64,000 nucleotides of DNA from Streptomyces sp. NBC_01439 (GTDB lineage Bacteria; Actinomycetota; Actinomycetes; Streptomycetales; Streptomycetaceae), in contig NZ_CP109487.1 in the NCBI RefSeq assembly GCF_036227605.1, positions 1,922,001 through 1,986,000 on the forward strand, given 5' to 3'. Below are positions 34,822 through 43,101 of this stretch, one piece after another (within the stretch, counting starts at the first letter, position 1; every line of letters begins with the position of its first letter). Under the pieces are notes generated by a model, which saw nothing but the letters and a program-made list of their open reading frames with translations, did no database searches and was not told the DNA's origin. Both the position numbers and the translations under genes were made by a program.

Positions 34822-36219
34822 TCAGTCGGCTTCGGCGCGGGCTTCCACGTCCTCGATGTCGGAGGGGCGGCCGGCTCGGACCCAGCGGAGGTAGAAGGCT
34901 CCGCCGATGGCGAGGGTGGCGACCAGGGAGAGGATGGGCCAGCCGCGGAGGAGGTTCACCAGGAGGGTGAAGGCCACCGCGACGGCCGCCATGGCATTCA
35001 GCCAGGCCAGGGCGATCTTGCGCTCGGTACGGGCGAAGCGGGTCATGGCCAGCAGGCCGACGAGGAAGCTGACGAAGACCGCCACCGCGTAGAAGAGGAC
35101 GAGCTCCTGCTCCTCCCCCGCAGCAGCCACGATGATCACCGCCGCCGCGGCCAGGTAGACGACGACGGACCAGTACGGGGTGTGGTGCCGGTTGATCCGA
35201 CCCAGCAGTTCGGGGAGCACGCCCGGGCGCTCCGGTGTGCCGGCCAGAGCCTTGAGGAGTCCCGGGCCTGCCTGGAAGGAGGAGCTGGCAGCGGCCAAGA
35301 GCAGGAGGGAGCTGGTCACCTGGAAGGCTCCGTAGAGCCAGCCGGATCCGGCGGCGGCGTGGGCGATGTCGGCGATCTGGGTGGAGTCCTTGCCCGGGAT
35401 GCCGATGCGGAGGCGCACGGCGAGCGCGGTCAGGGCCAGGGTGAGGCCCCCGACGATGACCAGGAGCAGGGCGAGGGTGCCCCGCCCGAAGCGGCGGCGG
35501 TGGGTGTCGTCGAGCTGGCCGAGCTGCGCGATGGCCGTGGACGGCGCCTCGATGCCGGTGGCCAGGGCCATCGCGACGGGGAAGGCGAGGACGACCGCGA
35601 GGGCGGCGGAGCGGCCCGGGTCCGTCGAGGCGGGGGCCTCACCGATGGTGTGCGGTGAGACGAAGCCGTGTACGAGTACGGCGACGCAGACGAGCACGAA
35701 GAGCACGGTCATGACGGCGAACAGCAGCCGCCCGCCGTGTCCGAACCAGGTCAACCCGGCCACGACCAGCAGCAGGAGCAGGGCGAGCGGGACGCGGAAG
35801 GGCGCGGCGGCGGGGAAGAGGGCGATCACGGCGCTGGCGGCGGCTGCGATGGAGATCCCGATGGTCAGGACGAAGTCGACGACGAGCGCGCCGATCGGTA
35901 CGAACGTCCAGCGCGGCCCGAAGGCCCGCCCGGCCGCGGCGGCCGCCCCGCCGCCCTTGGGGAAACGGCGTACCAGTTGCCAGTAGTTGGCGGTGACCAC
36001 CACGACCAGGCCCACCACCAGCGACATCGTCGGCAGCAGCAGGGCGAGATCGCCGTGCAAGGCGCGCAGCGCCGCCTCCATGGCGTAGGCGACGGAGGAG
36101 ACCGGATCTGCGATCACCGCGAAGGCGAACGCGAAGAAGAGGACCGAGCGGCGCGGACTGCGGCGGCCGGGCCCGCCCGGCAAGGGCGCAGGCGCAGCGG
36201 GCTGCTGTATGGCGGTCAT
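34822..36219 (-). CDS. APC-superfamily permease resembling K+ importer KimA
   Basis: The ATG at 36217-36219 has GGAAGG upstream; 465 residues, about 12 helices. The N-terminal part reads ADPVSSVAYAMEAALRAL, FPKGGGAAAAAGRAFG and LVVDFVLTIGISIAAAASA, closely matching the order in KimA of Bacillus subtilis (DALSSVAYG, YPQGGGAY, LLVDYILTVAVSISAG). KimA is a K+/H+ symporter controlled by c-di-AMP. The C-terminal cytoplasmic domain of KimA is missing here, as protein length is about 140 residues shorter. Other APC substrates are possible. Context (Kdp genes, antiporter, shared promoter motif) supports K+. Confidence 0.72.
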   Translation of the reverse strand: MTAIQQPAAPAPLPGGPGRRSPRRSVLFFAFAFAVIADPVSSVAYAMEAALRALHGDLALLLPTMSLVVGLVVVVTANYWQLVRRFPKGGGAAAAAGRAFGPRWTFVPIGALVVDFVLTIGISIAAAASAVIALFPAAAPFRVPLALLLLLVVAGLTWFGHGGRLLFAVMTVLFVLVCVAVLVHGFVSPHTIGEAPASTDPGRSAALAVVLAFPVAMALATGIEAPSTAIAQLGQLDDTHRRRFGRGTLALLLVIVGGLTLALTALAVRLRIGIPGKDSTQIADIAHAAAGSGWLYGAFQVTSSLLLLAAASSSFQAGPGLLKALAGTPERPGVLPELLGRINRHHTPYWSVVVYLAAAAVIIVAAAGEEQELVLFYAVAVFVSFLVGLLAMTRFARTERKIALAWLNAMAAVAVAFTLLVNLLRGWPILSLVATLAIGGAFYLRWVRAGRPSDIEDVEARAEAD

Positions 36220-36277
36220 GAGGGATGCCTTCCAAGGCGAGAGCCGGAGCTCATGGAACAGCCCATGACTCCTGACC

Positions 36278-36301
36278 GCCGACCAGACTTCCCGGCACAC
36301 C
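36278..36301 (-). promoter_or_regulatory. Conserved leader motif of the KimA-like gene
   Basis: 23 of 24 bases match the antiporter leader at 22895-22918 (minus strand GTGTGCCGGGAAGYCTGGTC plus GGC). A hairpin TCATGG-GCTGTT-CCATGA follows. The start codon is about 60 bases downstream. The motif is in frame with the gene in both cases. Confidence 0.6.
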
Positions 36302-36304
36302 AGG

Positions 36305-36331
36305 CGTCAAGAATACGTCAGAAGTCCGTCA
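36305..36331. promoter_or_regulatory. Candidate KdpE-type array upstream of the KimA-like gene
   Basis: Three exact CGTCA pentamers at 36305, 36316 and 36327, spaced 11 bp. On the gene strand they read TTGACG, CTGACG, TTGACG directly before the leader motif, the same order as at the antiporter. Confidence 0.58.
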
Positions 36332-36617
36332 ACGAAGAGCCGAAATCCACTGTGCCGACAGGGCACTTGAGCACCGGGCCCGCCGGCCCGGCCGCATGGC
36401 TGCGCCCAGTCGGCGGCCGGTGGCCACGGCTGGTCCGGTCGTCGTCAGGCCGGCGGTGCGGTTGAGGCGTGCGTCGCGGTCAGCTTCGGCTGCCAGGAGT
36501 TGAGCAATGACATGGGAGGCTGCCCCTTTTCGCCGCCGGGAGTGGTGGCGACATCGTCCCGTGTGGCGCCGGTACACCGCCGGTTCCTGCGCGCCCAGGG
36601 CGCGTCGCGCCCTACCA

Positions 36618-36896
36618 CTACTTCTCCTTCCTGGCGGTGATCGTGCGGCGGATCCCGTACACGGCGGCGCCCGCGGCCAGGACCGCCGCGCCGGTGATCA
36701 CCGATGAGCGGGCAGGGCGAAGGCCAGGACCAGGGCATCCGGCCAGCCCCACCACGGGGATGATCCGCGCCGGTCGTCCTTCGGCCGCTGAGAGGGTCCA
36801 GGCGGAGGCGTTGGCGATCGCGTAGTAGACCAGGACACCAAAGCTCGGCTGTTCACCGGCCCCCGAGGCGGCCGTATGTACACGATCGCCGGGCAC
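36618..36896 (-). pseudogene. C-terminal fragment of a second APC permease
   Basis: The 92-codon frame contains FGVLVYYAIANASAWTLSAAEGRPARIIPVVGLAGC, typical of the last helices of APC-family amino acid permeases, then GAAVLAAGAAVYGIRRT. At about 36730-36750 the good reading shifts frame (LVLAFALPAHR is in another frame). No start or upstream helices exist. It is a decayed remnant next to an intact APC gene on the same strand. Confidence 0.6.
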
Positions 36897-37084
36897 AACT
36901 CGCTCACCACCACGCAGTACTAGAGCTGCACCCCGACGACCGCCGGGTCACCGCCGCCGGCACCGCGCTCTCCGCGCACCTCAGCGTGTTGCGAGCCCGC
37001 GGTCGCTCACGGTACCGATCATGGTCGCCACCTGCCGCGGTCAAGCGGATTGGTCCCCAAGTGGTCCCAAAAAACGATCAAGGA
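36897..37084. other. Possible integrase tail next to tRNA-Pro
   Basis: The plus-strand frame ending at 37168 (RARGRSRYRSWSPPAAVKRIG, then VVPKNDQGAV) and a second frame (VPKWSQKTIKEPFQIAL) run into the tRNA. Endings of this sort are seen where tyrosine-integrase genes of integrative elements abut a tRNA gene. No catalytic residues (R..HxxR..Y) are visible here, so at most a scar remains. Confidence 0.3.
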
Positions 37085-37110
37085 GCCGTTTCAGATTGCT
37101 CTGAAACGGC
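37085..37110 (-). terminator. Rho-independent terminator of the tRNA gene
   Basis: A perfect 11-bp stem (GCCGTTTCAGA / TCTGAAACGGC, loop TTGC on plus). On the minus strand it is followed, after ten bases (37075-37084), by a run of six T (37069-37074). It ends transcription of tRNA-Pro. Confidence 0.85.
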
Positions 37111-37133
37111 CCCTGACCTGCGACTTCGAAAAG

Positions 37134-37207
<74 letters not shown>

Positions 37208-37316
37208 TTGTGCCTGCGACCTGGGGTTTCCCCTTGCTCGGCGGCACATGCAGAACATTACCCCACGGCGAGGGGTGTGCATGCACGGGTAATCGGTGAG
37301 GGGGGAGGATGGGGTG

Positions 37317-37793
37317 ATGAACGCACGGGATCGGGACGTCGACGGGCGGGCGCGCAGTGCGCGGCCCAGGGATGGGCTGGGGCGGCCGCTCGCCTACGGG
37401 GTGCCCGGGGTGGAACGGCAACCCGAAGGGGTGGTGCGCTCCGCCGAGCAGACCGTGCGGGAGGCGCAGCGGCTGTTGGACGCCGGGATGCCGTTCCATG
37501 CGCACGAGGTGTTCGAGGACGCCTGGAAGTCGGGTCCCGAGGCCGCGGCCCCGCTGTGGCGGGGGCTCGCGCAGCTCGCCGTCGGGTTGACGCACGCCGC
37601 GCGCGGCAACGCGGTGGGCGGGGCCCGGCTGCTGCGGCGCGGGGCCGCCGCGGTCGAGGGGCTCGACGGGGGGCCGTACGGGGTCGACGTGCCGGGCCTG
37701 GTCCGGTGGGCCGGGGAGCTGGCCGGCCGGGTGGCGGACGGTGGCCCGGCCGTCGATGCCGCGCGCGAGGCACCGAGGCTCGCCCCGAGCTAG
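37317..37793 (+). CDS. DUF309 domain protein
   Basis: ATG 37317 (GGGGGGAGG upstream; GTG 37296 and 37314 are alternatives) gives 158 residues. The motif FHAHEVFEDAWKSGPEAAAPLWRG (split: HEVFEDAW, then LWRGLAQLAVGLTHAARGN) is the DUF309 signature with conserved His, Glu and Trp. The family forms small helical bundles; role unknown. Confidence 0.88.
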   Translation: MNARDRDVDGRARSARPRDGLGRPLAYGVPGVERQPEGVVRSAEQTVREAQRLLDAGMPFHAHEVFEDAWKSGPEAAAPLWRGLAQLAVGLTHAARGNAVGGARLLRRGAAAVEGLDGGPYGVDVPGLVRWAGELAGRVADGGPAVDAAREAPRLAPS

Positions 37794-37958
37794 TGCTGTG
37801 GCCGGATCGCCTCACCGACCTGATGAAGCGGGCGGCGAAGCGGATCGCGGTGGTCAGCGCGCCGCGGGACCGTCCGAGCGGCGCGGAGCGACTTTGGTCT
37901 CGGCGTGCGATCCCTACGGACGATGGCCCGGGACCCGCCCTCCGCAGAGGCTGGGCGC

Positions 37959-39053
37959 ATGACCTCACCACCGATCGGCCGCCGGACCCTGCTGGCCGGT
38001 GTCGCGGCCGCAGCCACCCTCTGCGCCACCGCCGCCGGCACCGGCACCGCACGTGCCCGGACACCCGCATCGCTCACCCACAAGGGAGTCAACTTCGACA
38101 CCGACCGTGACGTCTGGCGGACGGAGTACGTGCGCCGGGAGATCGCGGCCGTCAAGGAGCAGTTGCACGGCAACGCCGTTCTGCTGCTCGGCCACCGGCT
38201 CGACCGGCTGACCGAGGCCGCGTCGATCGCCGCCGCGCACGGCCTGTTCGTCTGGTTCGAGCCGCGGCAGTTCGACCAGGACGCCGAGCAGACCCTCGCC
38301 TTCCTCGGCTCGGTGGCACGCGCCGCAGAGTCGCTGCGCACCCGGTATCCCTGTGTGGGCCTCTCGGTCGGCACGGAACTGACCATCTTCATGTCCGGCC
38401 TGGTGCCGGGAAAGGACTACGCGGAGCGCGGCCGGGCGCTGGGGCGCCCGGAGTCGGCCGGCTACCAGCAGCGGCTGAACGCCTTCCTGGGCCGGGCGGT
38501 CGGGACCGTCCGGCCGCTGTTCCACGGGCCGGTCACCTACAGTTCCGGCGACTGGGAACAGGTCGACTGGCACGGCTTCGACGTCGTCGGCGCCAACCTG
38601 TACCGCAACGGCGACAACAGGACCAGCTATACCCGGGCCCTGCGCGCGCTGCACCGGCACGGCAAACCGGTCGTCATCACCGAGTTCGGCTGCTGCACCT
38701 TCACGGGGGCCGGGGAACTGGGCGGTTCGGGCTTCACCGCGGTGGACTGGGAGCGGGAACCCCCCGTCGTCAAGGACGGCTACGTGCGCGACGAGCGCGA
38801 GCAGGCCGCCGAGGTCGGGGCGCTGCTGGACCTCTACGCGGCCGAGCGCGTGTACGGGGCGTTCGTCTACAACTTCATCGCGCCCGATTCCCCGTACTCG
38901 CCGCAGCGCTGCCACGACCTGGACATCGCCAGCTTCGCGCTCGTCAGGACGTATCCGTCCGGAACCCGGCGCGGCTACGCGGAAACCGGGCAGTGGGCAC
39001 CCAAGCAGTCCTTCCGCGCGGTGGCCGACCGGTTCCGCTGCCGCACCCCCTAG
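37959..39053 (+). CDS. Tat-exported TIM-barrel, glycosidase-like protein
   Basis: ATG 37959 leads into a twin-arginine signal (GRRTLLAGVAAAATLCATAAG). The mature part (364 residues in all) shows barrel-type strands and acidic ends: HKGVNFDTD, GLFVWFEPRQF, VGLSVGTELTIF, VVGANLYRNGD, KPVVITEFGCCTFTGAG, VYGAFVYNFIAPDSPYSP. ITEFG is the place of the nucleophile in GH-A clan enzymes, SVGTELT may carry the acid. Close relatives are often labelled abortive-infection protein, which the sequence does not support. Substrate unknown. Confidence 0.75.
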   Translation: MTSPPIGRRTLLAGVAAAATLCATAAGTGTARARTPASLTHKGVNFDTDRDVWRTEYVRREIAAVKEQLHGNAVLLLGHRLDRLTEAASIAAAHGLFVWFEPRQFDQDAEQTLAFLGSVARAAESLRTRYPCVGLSVGTELTIFMSGLVPGKDYAERGRALGRPESAGYQQRLNAFLGRAVGTVRPLFHGPVTYSSGDWEQVDWHGFDVVGANLYRNGDNRTSYTRALRALHRHGKPVVITEFGCCTFTGAGELGGSGFTAVDWEREPPVVKDGYVRDEREQAAEVGALLDLYAAERVYGAFVYNFIAPDSPYSPQRCHDLDIASFALVRTYPSGTRRGYAETGQWAPKQSFRAVADRFRCRTP

Positions 39054-39442
39054 GCGGCGGGCTGGAGGAGGTCCCAGCGGTTGCCGTACAGGTCTTCGAA
39101 GACGGCGACGGAGCCGTACGGCTCGTGGCGCGGCTCCTCCAGGAAGCGGACGCCTTCGGCGCTCATCCGGGCGTGGTCGCGGGCGAAGTCGTCGGTGTAC
39201 AGGAAGTGGCCGACGCGACCGCCCGTCTGGTCCCCGACGCGCGAGCGCTGGGCCTCGTCCTTGGCGCGGGCCAGGAGGAGCGCGGATTCGGTGGCGCCGG
39301 GCGGGCGGACCACGACCCAGCGGGAGCCGTCCGAGCGGGCGGTGTCCTCGGCGAGGTCGAAGCCGAGGGCGCGGGTGTAGAAGTCGATGGCCTCGTCGTA
39401 GTCGTTGACGAGGAGGGCCGTGAGGGCGATGTGCGAGGGCAT
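39050..39442 (-). CDS. VOC-family (glyoxalase-like) protein
   Basis: 130 residues with the paired beta-alpha-beta-beta-beta units of the vicinal oxygen chelate fold: HIALTALLVNDYDEAIDFYTRALGF, WVVVRPPG, and VGHFLYTDDFARDHARMSAEGVRFLEEP ... VAVFEDLYGNRWDLLQ. The final E-D-x-x-GN-x-W-D is typical. It starts four bases after the lutC stop, so it is the last gene of the lut operon, and overlaps the convergent gene by four bases. Confidence 0.88.
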   Translation of the reverse strand: MPSHIALTALLVNDYDEAIDFYTRALGFDLAEDTARSDGSRWVVVRPPGATESALLLARAKDEAQRSRVGDQTGGRVGHFLYTDDFARDHARMSAEGVRFLEEPRHEPYGSVAVFEDLYGNRWDLLQPAA

Positions 39443-39446
39443 GCCC

Positions 39447-40079
39447 TCATTGTGTGCCCACGAGGACCACTTCCAGGGTGCGGGGTCCGTGGACGCCCTC
39501 CACCCGGTCGAGTTCGATGTCGCTGGTGGCGGAGGGGCCGGAGATCCACGTCAGCGGGCGGGCCGGGTCGAGGAGCGGCAGGGCCTGCGGGACGGAGTCC
39601 ACCACCTGGTCCGGTACCCGGATCACGCAGATGTGGTGGTCCGGGATCAGGGTGATGCGGCGCCGTCCCTGGCCGGGGCCGCCGTCGAGGACGATCGTGC
39701 CGGTCTCGGCGACGGCCAGGGCGCAGCCGGTGACCACGCTGTCGACCCGGTCCAGTTCGTACGGGGTGGAGGCCGCCCGGTCGGGTACGCGGGTGGGGCC
39801 CCCGGACGGGAGCCAGCGCGGGGGCAGGCCGGGCGGGACGAGCACCGACTGCGCGCCCCGCGCGTCCAGGAGCCGCGTCAGCAGCGCGGGCAGCGCCTCC
39901 TCGTCCGTGCGGTGGACCACGGCCCGGTACTCGGTGAGGTGGGCGGCGAGCAGGTCCACCCGCTCCGCCGGGGTCCGGGTGCCGTGGACGGGGAGGTAGT
40001 CGCGGGGGATCGCCACTTCGGGCGCGTCGTCGCGCAGCGCCCGGCGGATCCGGCCGAGGATGCGGTCCTTGCTGCTCAT
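39447..40079 (-). CDS. lutC: LutC, LUD-domain lactate utilisation protein
   Basis: The ATG at 40077-40079 overlaps the lutB stop. 210 residues with an LUD domain: YRAVVHRTDEEALPALL, DSVVTGCALAVAETGTIVLDGGPGQGRRRITLIPDHHICVI (in parts), and SGPSATSDIELDRVEGVHGPRTLEVVLV at the end. LutABC oxidises L-lactate to pyruvate. Confidence 0.93.
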   Translation of the reverse strand: MSSKDRILGRIRRALRDDAPEVAIPRDYLPVHGTRTPAERVDLLAAHLTEYRAVVHRTDEEALPALLTRLLDARGAQSVLVPPGLPPRWLPSGGPTRVPDRAASTPYELDRVDSVVTGCALAVAETGTIVLDGGPGQGRRRITLIPDHHICVIRVPDQVVDSVPQALPLLDPARPLTWISGPSATSDIELDRVEGVHGPRTLEVVLVGTQ

Positions 40080-41578
40080 CGCGGGTCGCTCCGTTCCCGG
40101 TCCCACCAGTCGCGGAAGGATTGCGCCGCTACGGTCGGCAGTTCGCGGCTGTCGGTCCAGGCCCGCCCGGCTCCGGGGAGCCGGCGGGGGGCCAGCCGTC
40201 GGGCCCTGGCCAGCAGGCGCTCCCCCGCGCGCAGGGCCCCCGGGCGGTCCAGGAGCAGCCGGGCGGCACGCATGGCAGCCCGTTCGGCGGTGTGGCCGTC
40301 GGCGGGGCGGAGCGTGACGCGGACGCCGGAGCGGGTCGCCGGGCCGCCCTGGGCGACCCGTTCGCGGAGGTGGAGCAGGACCTCGGGGATGTCGATGGCG
40401 ACCGGACAGACCTCGTAGCAGGCTCCGCACAGGGTGGACGCGTAGGGCAGCGAGGCATCGATCGTGCTGCCGGTGCCACGGAGTTGGGGGCTGAGGATCG
40501 CGCCGATGGGGCCCGGGTAGACGGAGCCGTAGGCGTGGCCGCCGGCTCGCTCGTAGACCGGGCAGACGTTGAGGCAGGCGGAGCAGCGGATGCAGCGCAG
40601 GGCCTGGCGGCCGATCTCGTCGGCGAGAGTGTCGGTGCGGCCGTTGTCGAGGAGGACGAGGTGGAAGGCGGTGGGCCCGTCGCCTTCCGCCCCTCTTGAA
40701 GGGCCCAGACCGGTCCACATCGTCGTGTACGGGTTCATCCGCTCGGCGGTCGAGGAGCGCGGCAGCGTCTGGAGGAAGATCTCCAGGTCGCGGAAGGTCG
40801 GGACGACCTTCTCGATGCCGACGACGGAGATCAGGGTCTCGGGCAGGGTCAGGCACATCCGGCCGTTCCCCTCGGACTCCAGGACGACCATCGTGCCGGT
40901 CTCGGCGACCATGAAGTTGGCCCCGGACACGGCGACCTTGGCGCGCAGGAACTTCTCGCGCAGGTGCAGTCGGGCGGCCTCGGCGAGTTCCCGCGGGTCG
41001 TCGCCGAGCGGTTCGGGCGCCGGCCGGCCCCAGTGGGCCATCTCGGTGCGGAAGACGTCGCGGATCTCGGCCCGGTTGCGGTGGATGGCCGGGACCAGGA
41101 TGTGGGAGGGGCGGTCGTGGCCGAGCTGGACGATGAGTTCGGCGAGGTCGGTCTCGTACGCGGCGATCCCGGCGGCCTCCAGGGCCTCGTTCAGCCCGAT
41201 CTCCTGGGTGGCCATCGACTTGACCTTGACGACCTCGCGCTCGCCGGTCGCGCGGACCAGTTCCGTGACGATCCGGTTGGCCTCGTCCGCGTCGGCGGCC
41301 CAGTGGACGGTGCCGCCGGCCGCCGTGACCGCTTCCTCGAGCTGCAGCAGGTAGCGGTCGAGATGGCGGAGGGTGTGGTCCTTGACGGCCTTGCCCGCGG
41401 CGCGCAGCCGGTCCCAGTCGGCGAGTTCGGCGACGGCCCCCGCCCGTTTGTCGCGGATGGTGTGCGTGGCGTGCCGGAGGTTGGCGCGCAGCACCTCGTC
41501 CCGTACGGCCTCCCGCGCGGCGGCGGGGAAGGCAGGGAAGTCGGGGAAGGCGGGCATGCCCAGGTAGGTGCCGGTCAC
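40076..41578 (-). CDS. lutB: LutB, iron-sulfur LUD-domain subunit
   Basis: GTG 41578 overlaps the lutA stop; 500 residues. N-terminal LUD domain (KVKSMATQEIGLNEALEAAG; GANFMVAETGTMVVLESEGNGR), then two 4Fe-4S ferredoxin motifs, CIRCSACLNVCP and CGACYEVCP, and a C-terminal DUF3390-like helical part. It passes electrons in lactate oxidation with LutA and LutC. Confidence 0.95.
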   Translation of the reverse strand: MTGTYLGMPAFPDFPAFPAAAREAVRDEVLRANLRHATHTIRDKRAGAVAELADWDRLRAAGKAVKDHTLRHLDRYLLQLEEAVTAAGGTVHWAADADEANRIVTELVRATGEREVVKVKSMATQEIGLNEALEAAGIAAYETDLAELIVQLGHDRPSHILVPAIHRNRAEIRDVFRTEMAHWGRPAPEPLGDDPRELAEAARLHLREKFLRAKVAVSGANFMVAETGTMVVLESEGNGRMCLTLPETLISVVGIEKVVPTFRDLEIFLQTLPRSSTAERMNPYTTMWTGLGPSRGAEGDGPTAFHLVLLDNGRTDTLADEIGRQALRCIRCSACLNVCPVYERAGGHAYGSVYPGPIGAILSPQLRGTGSTIDASLPYASTLCGACYEVCPVAIDIPEVLLHLRERVAQGGPATRSGVRVTLRPADGHTAERAAMRAARLLLDRPGALRAGERLLARARRLAPRRLPGAGRAWTDSRELPTVAAQSFRDWWDRERSDPR

Positions 41579-42330
41579 GACAGCGGTTCCTCCTCGGTCG
41601 AGGCCAGGATCTCGGCGAGGTGCAGGGTCCGTAGCGGGCTGTCCGCGCGGCGCAGCAGGCCGCCCAGGTGGGCGAGGCAGGAGTTGTCGGCGCCGCACAG
41701 CACCTGGGCGCCGGTGCCGGCCGCTGCCGTGATCTTGTCGGTGCCCATGGCGGTCGAGACGTCCGGGTTCTTGACGGCGAAGGTGCCGCCGAAGCCGCAG
41801 CACTCCTCGGCGCCCGGCAGCTCGACCAGGTCCAGGCCCTTGACCGCGGCCAGCAGCCGCCGCGGCCGGTCCCCGAGCCCCAGGCCGCGCAGGCCGTGAC
41901 AGGAGGGGTGGTAGGTGACGGTGTGCGGGAAGTGGGCGCCGACGTCGGTCACCCCGAGCACGTCGACCAGGAACTCGGTCAGCTCGTACACGCGCGGCGC
42001 GAGCGCGGCGGCCGCCTCGGCGAGCTCGCTGCCGCGCCCCTCGGCCGCCGCCTTCCGGCCGATGCGCGGGTAGTGCTGGCGGATCATCGCGGCGCAGGAT
42101 CCGGAGGGGGTGACCACGTACTCGTGTCCCGCGAAGGCCCGCGCGGTACGCCGCACGAGTGGTTCGGTCTCGTAGCGGTATCCGGTGTTGTACTGCGGCT
42201 GCCCGCAGCAGCTCTGGGCCGCCGGGAAGTCCACGCCGACCCCGAGGCGCTCCAGGAGGCGTACGACGGCGATGCCGGTCCGCGGGTAGAGCGCGTCGTT
42301 GACGCAGGTGACGAACAGGGCTGCTCGCAT
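41575..42330 (-). CDS. lutA: LutA, CCG-domain lactate utilisation protein
   Basis: The ATG at 42328-42330 is preferred (MRAALFVTCVNDALYP is the usual start; GTG 42339 is also in frame). 251 residues with two cysteine-rich CCG motifs: SCCGQPQYNTG and ECCGFGGTFAVKNP. First gene of the lutABC-VOC operon, divergent from cobF with only 18 bases between starts. Confidence 0.95.
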   Translation of the reverse strand: MRAALFVTCVNDALYPRTGIAVVRLLERLGVGVDFPAAQSCCGQPQYNTGYRYETEPLVRRTARAFAGHEYVVTPSGSCAAMIRQHYPRIGRKAAAEGRGSELAEAAAALAPRVYELTEFLVDVLGVTDVGAHFPHTVTYHPSCHGLRGLGLGDRPRRLLAAVKGLDLVELPGAEECCGFGGTFAVKNPDVSTAMGTDKITAAAGTGAQVLCGADNSCLAHLGGLLRRADSPLRTLHLAEILASTEEEPLS

Positions 42331-42348
42331 GATGGGCACAATAGCCGG

Positions 42349-43101
42349 GTGAAGAAGTTCTCAGTGATCGGCATAGGCGCGGGCGACCCGGACCATCTGA
42401 CCCTCCAGGCGGTCAGGGCGATCGGCGCGACGGACGCATTCCTCATCCTGGAGAAGGGCGAGGAGAAGGCGGATCTGACCGGGCTGCGGCGCGCGATGCT
42501 CGATGCGCACGCCCGCCCGGGCCACCGGCTGGTGGAGGGCCGCGACCCGGACCGGGACCGGACGCCCGCCGACTACGCCCCGACGGTGGACGGCTGGCGC
42601 AGCGCGCGGGCCGAGCTCTTCGAGCGCTTCATCGCCGAGGACCTGGCGGACGGCGAGAGGGGGGCGTTCCTGGTCTGGGGCGATCCCTCCCTCTACGACT
42701 CCACGCTCGCGATCCTCGACGAGGTGCTGGAGCGCGGCCGGGTGGCCTTCGAGCACGAGGTCGTACCCGGCATCAGCAGCATCTCCGCGTTGCTGGCACG
42801 GCACCGGACCAACCTGAACCGGGTCGGGCGCCCGGTCCAGATCACCACCGGCCGCCGGCTGGCCGAGGGCTGGCCGCAGGACGTGGACGACGTGGTGGTG
42901 ATGCTGGACGCGCGGCACGCCTTCACCGCCCATCTGGACCAGGACCTCTTCATCTATTGGGGAGCCTACGTGGGCACCCCGGACGAGATCCTCGTCTCGG
43001 GCAAGCTCGCGGAGGTCGCCGGGCGGATCGAGGAGCTGCGCACCGAGGCCCGCGCCCGCAAGGGCTGGATCATGGACACGTACCTGCTCAGGCGCGGCTG
43101 A
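42349..43101 (+). CDS. cobF: Precorrin-6A synthase (deacetylating)
   Basis: GTG 42349 gives 250 residues. It starts KKFSVIGIGAGDPDHLTLQAVRAI, the SAM-dependent tetrapyrrole methylase signature, and has FLVWGDPSLYDSTLAIL and EVVPGISSISALLARH. CobF methylates C-1 of the corrin ring with loss of acetate in aerobic cobalamin synthesis. No other cob gene is in the window; no cobalamin riboswitch was seen. Confidence 0.92.
   Translation: MKKFSVIGIGAGDPDHLTLQAVRAIGATDAFLILEKGEEKADLTGLRRAMLDAHARPGHRLVEGRDPDRDRTPADYAPTVDGWRSARAELFERFIAEDLADGERGAFLVWGDPSLYDSTLAILDEVLERGRVAFEHEVVPGISSISALLARHRTNLNRVGRPVQITTGRRLAEGWPQDVDDVVVMLDARHAFTAHLDQDLFIYWGAYVGTPDEILVSGKLAEVAGRIEELRTEARARKGWIMDTYLLRRG

Noticed and set aside
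36445..36738. Minus-strand frame ending in MSLLNSWQPKLTATHAST
   Set aside because: Only the last 22 codons could be a micro-ORF; no conservation known and it overlaps the APC remnant.
37959..39053. Anti-phage (abortive infection) gene
   Set aside because: The label occurs in databases for relatives, but the sequence shows a Tat signal and TIM-barrel-type motifs, not a defence domain.
42100..42348. Possible cobalamin riboswitch near cobF
   Set aside because: cobF starts 18 bases from lutA, leaving no room, and no B12-box-like sequence was seen.
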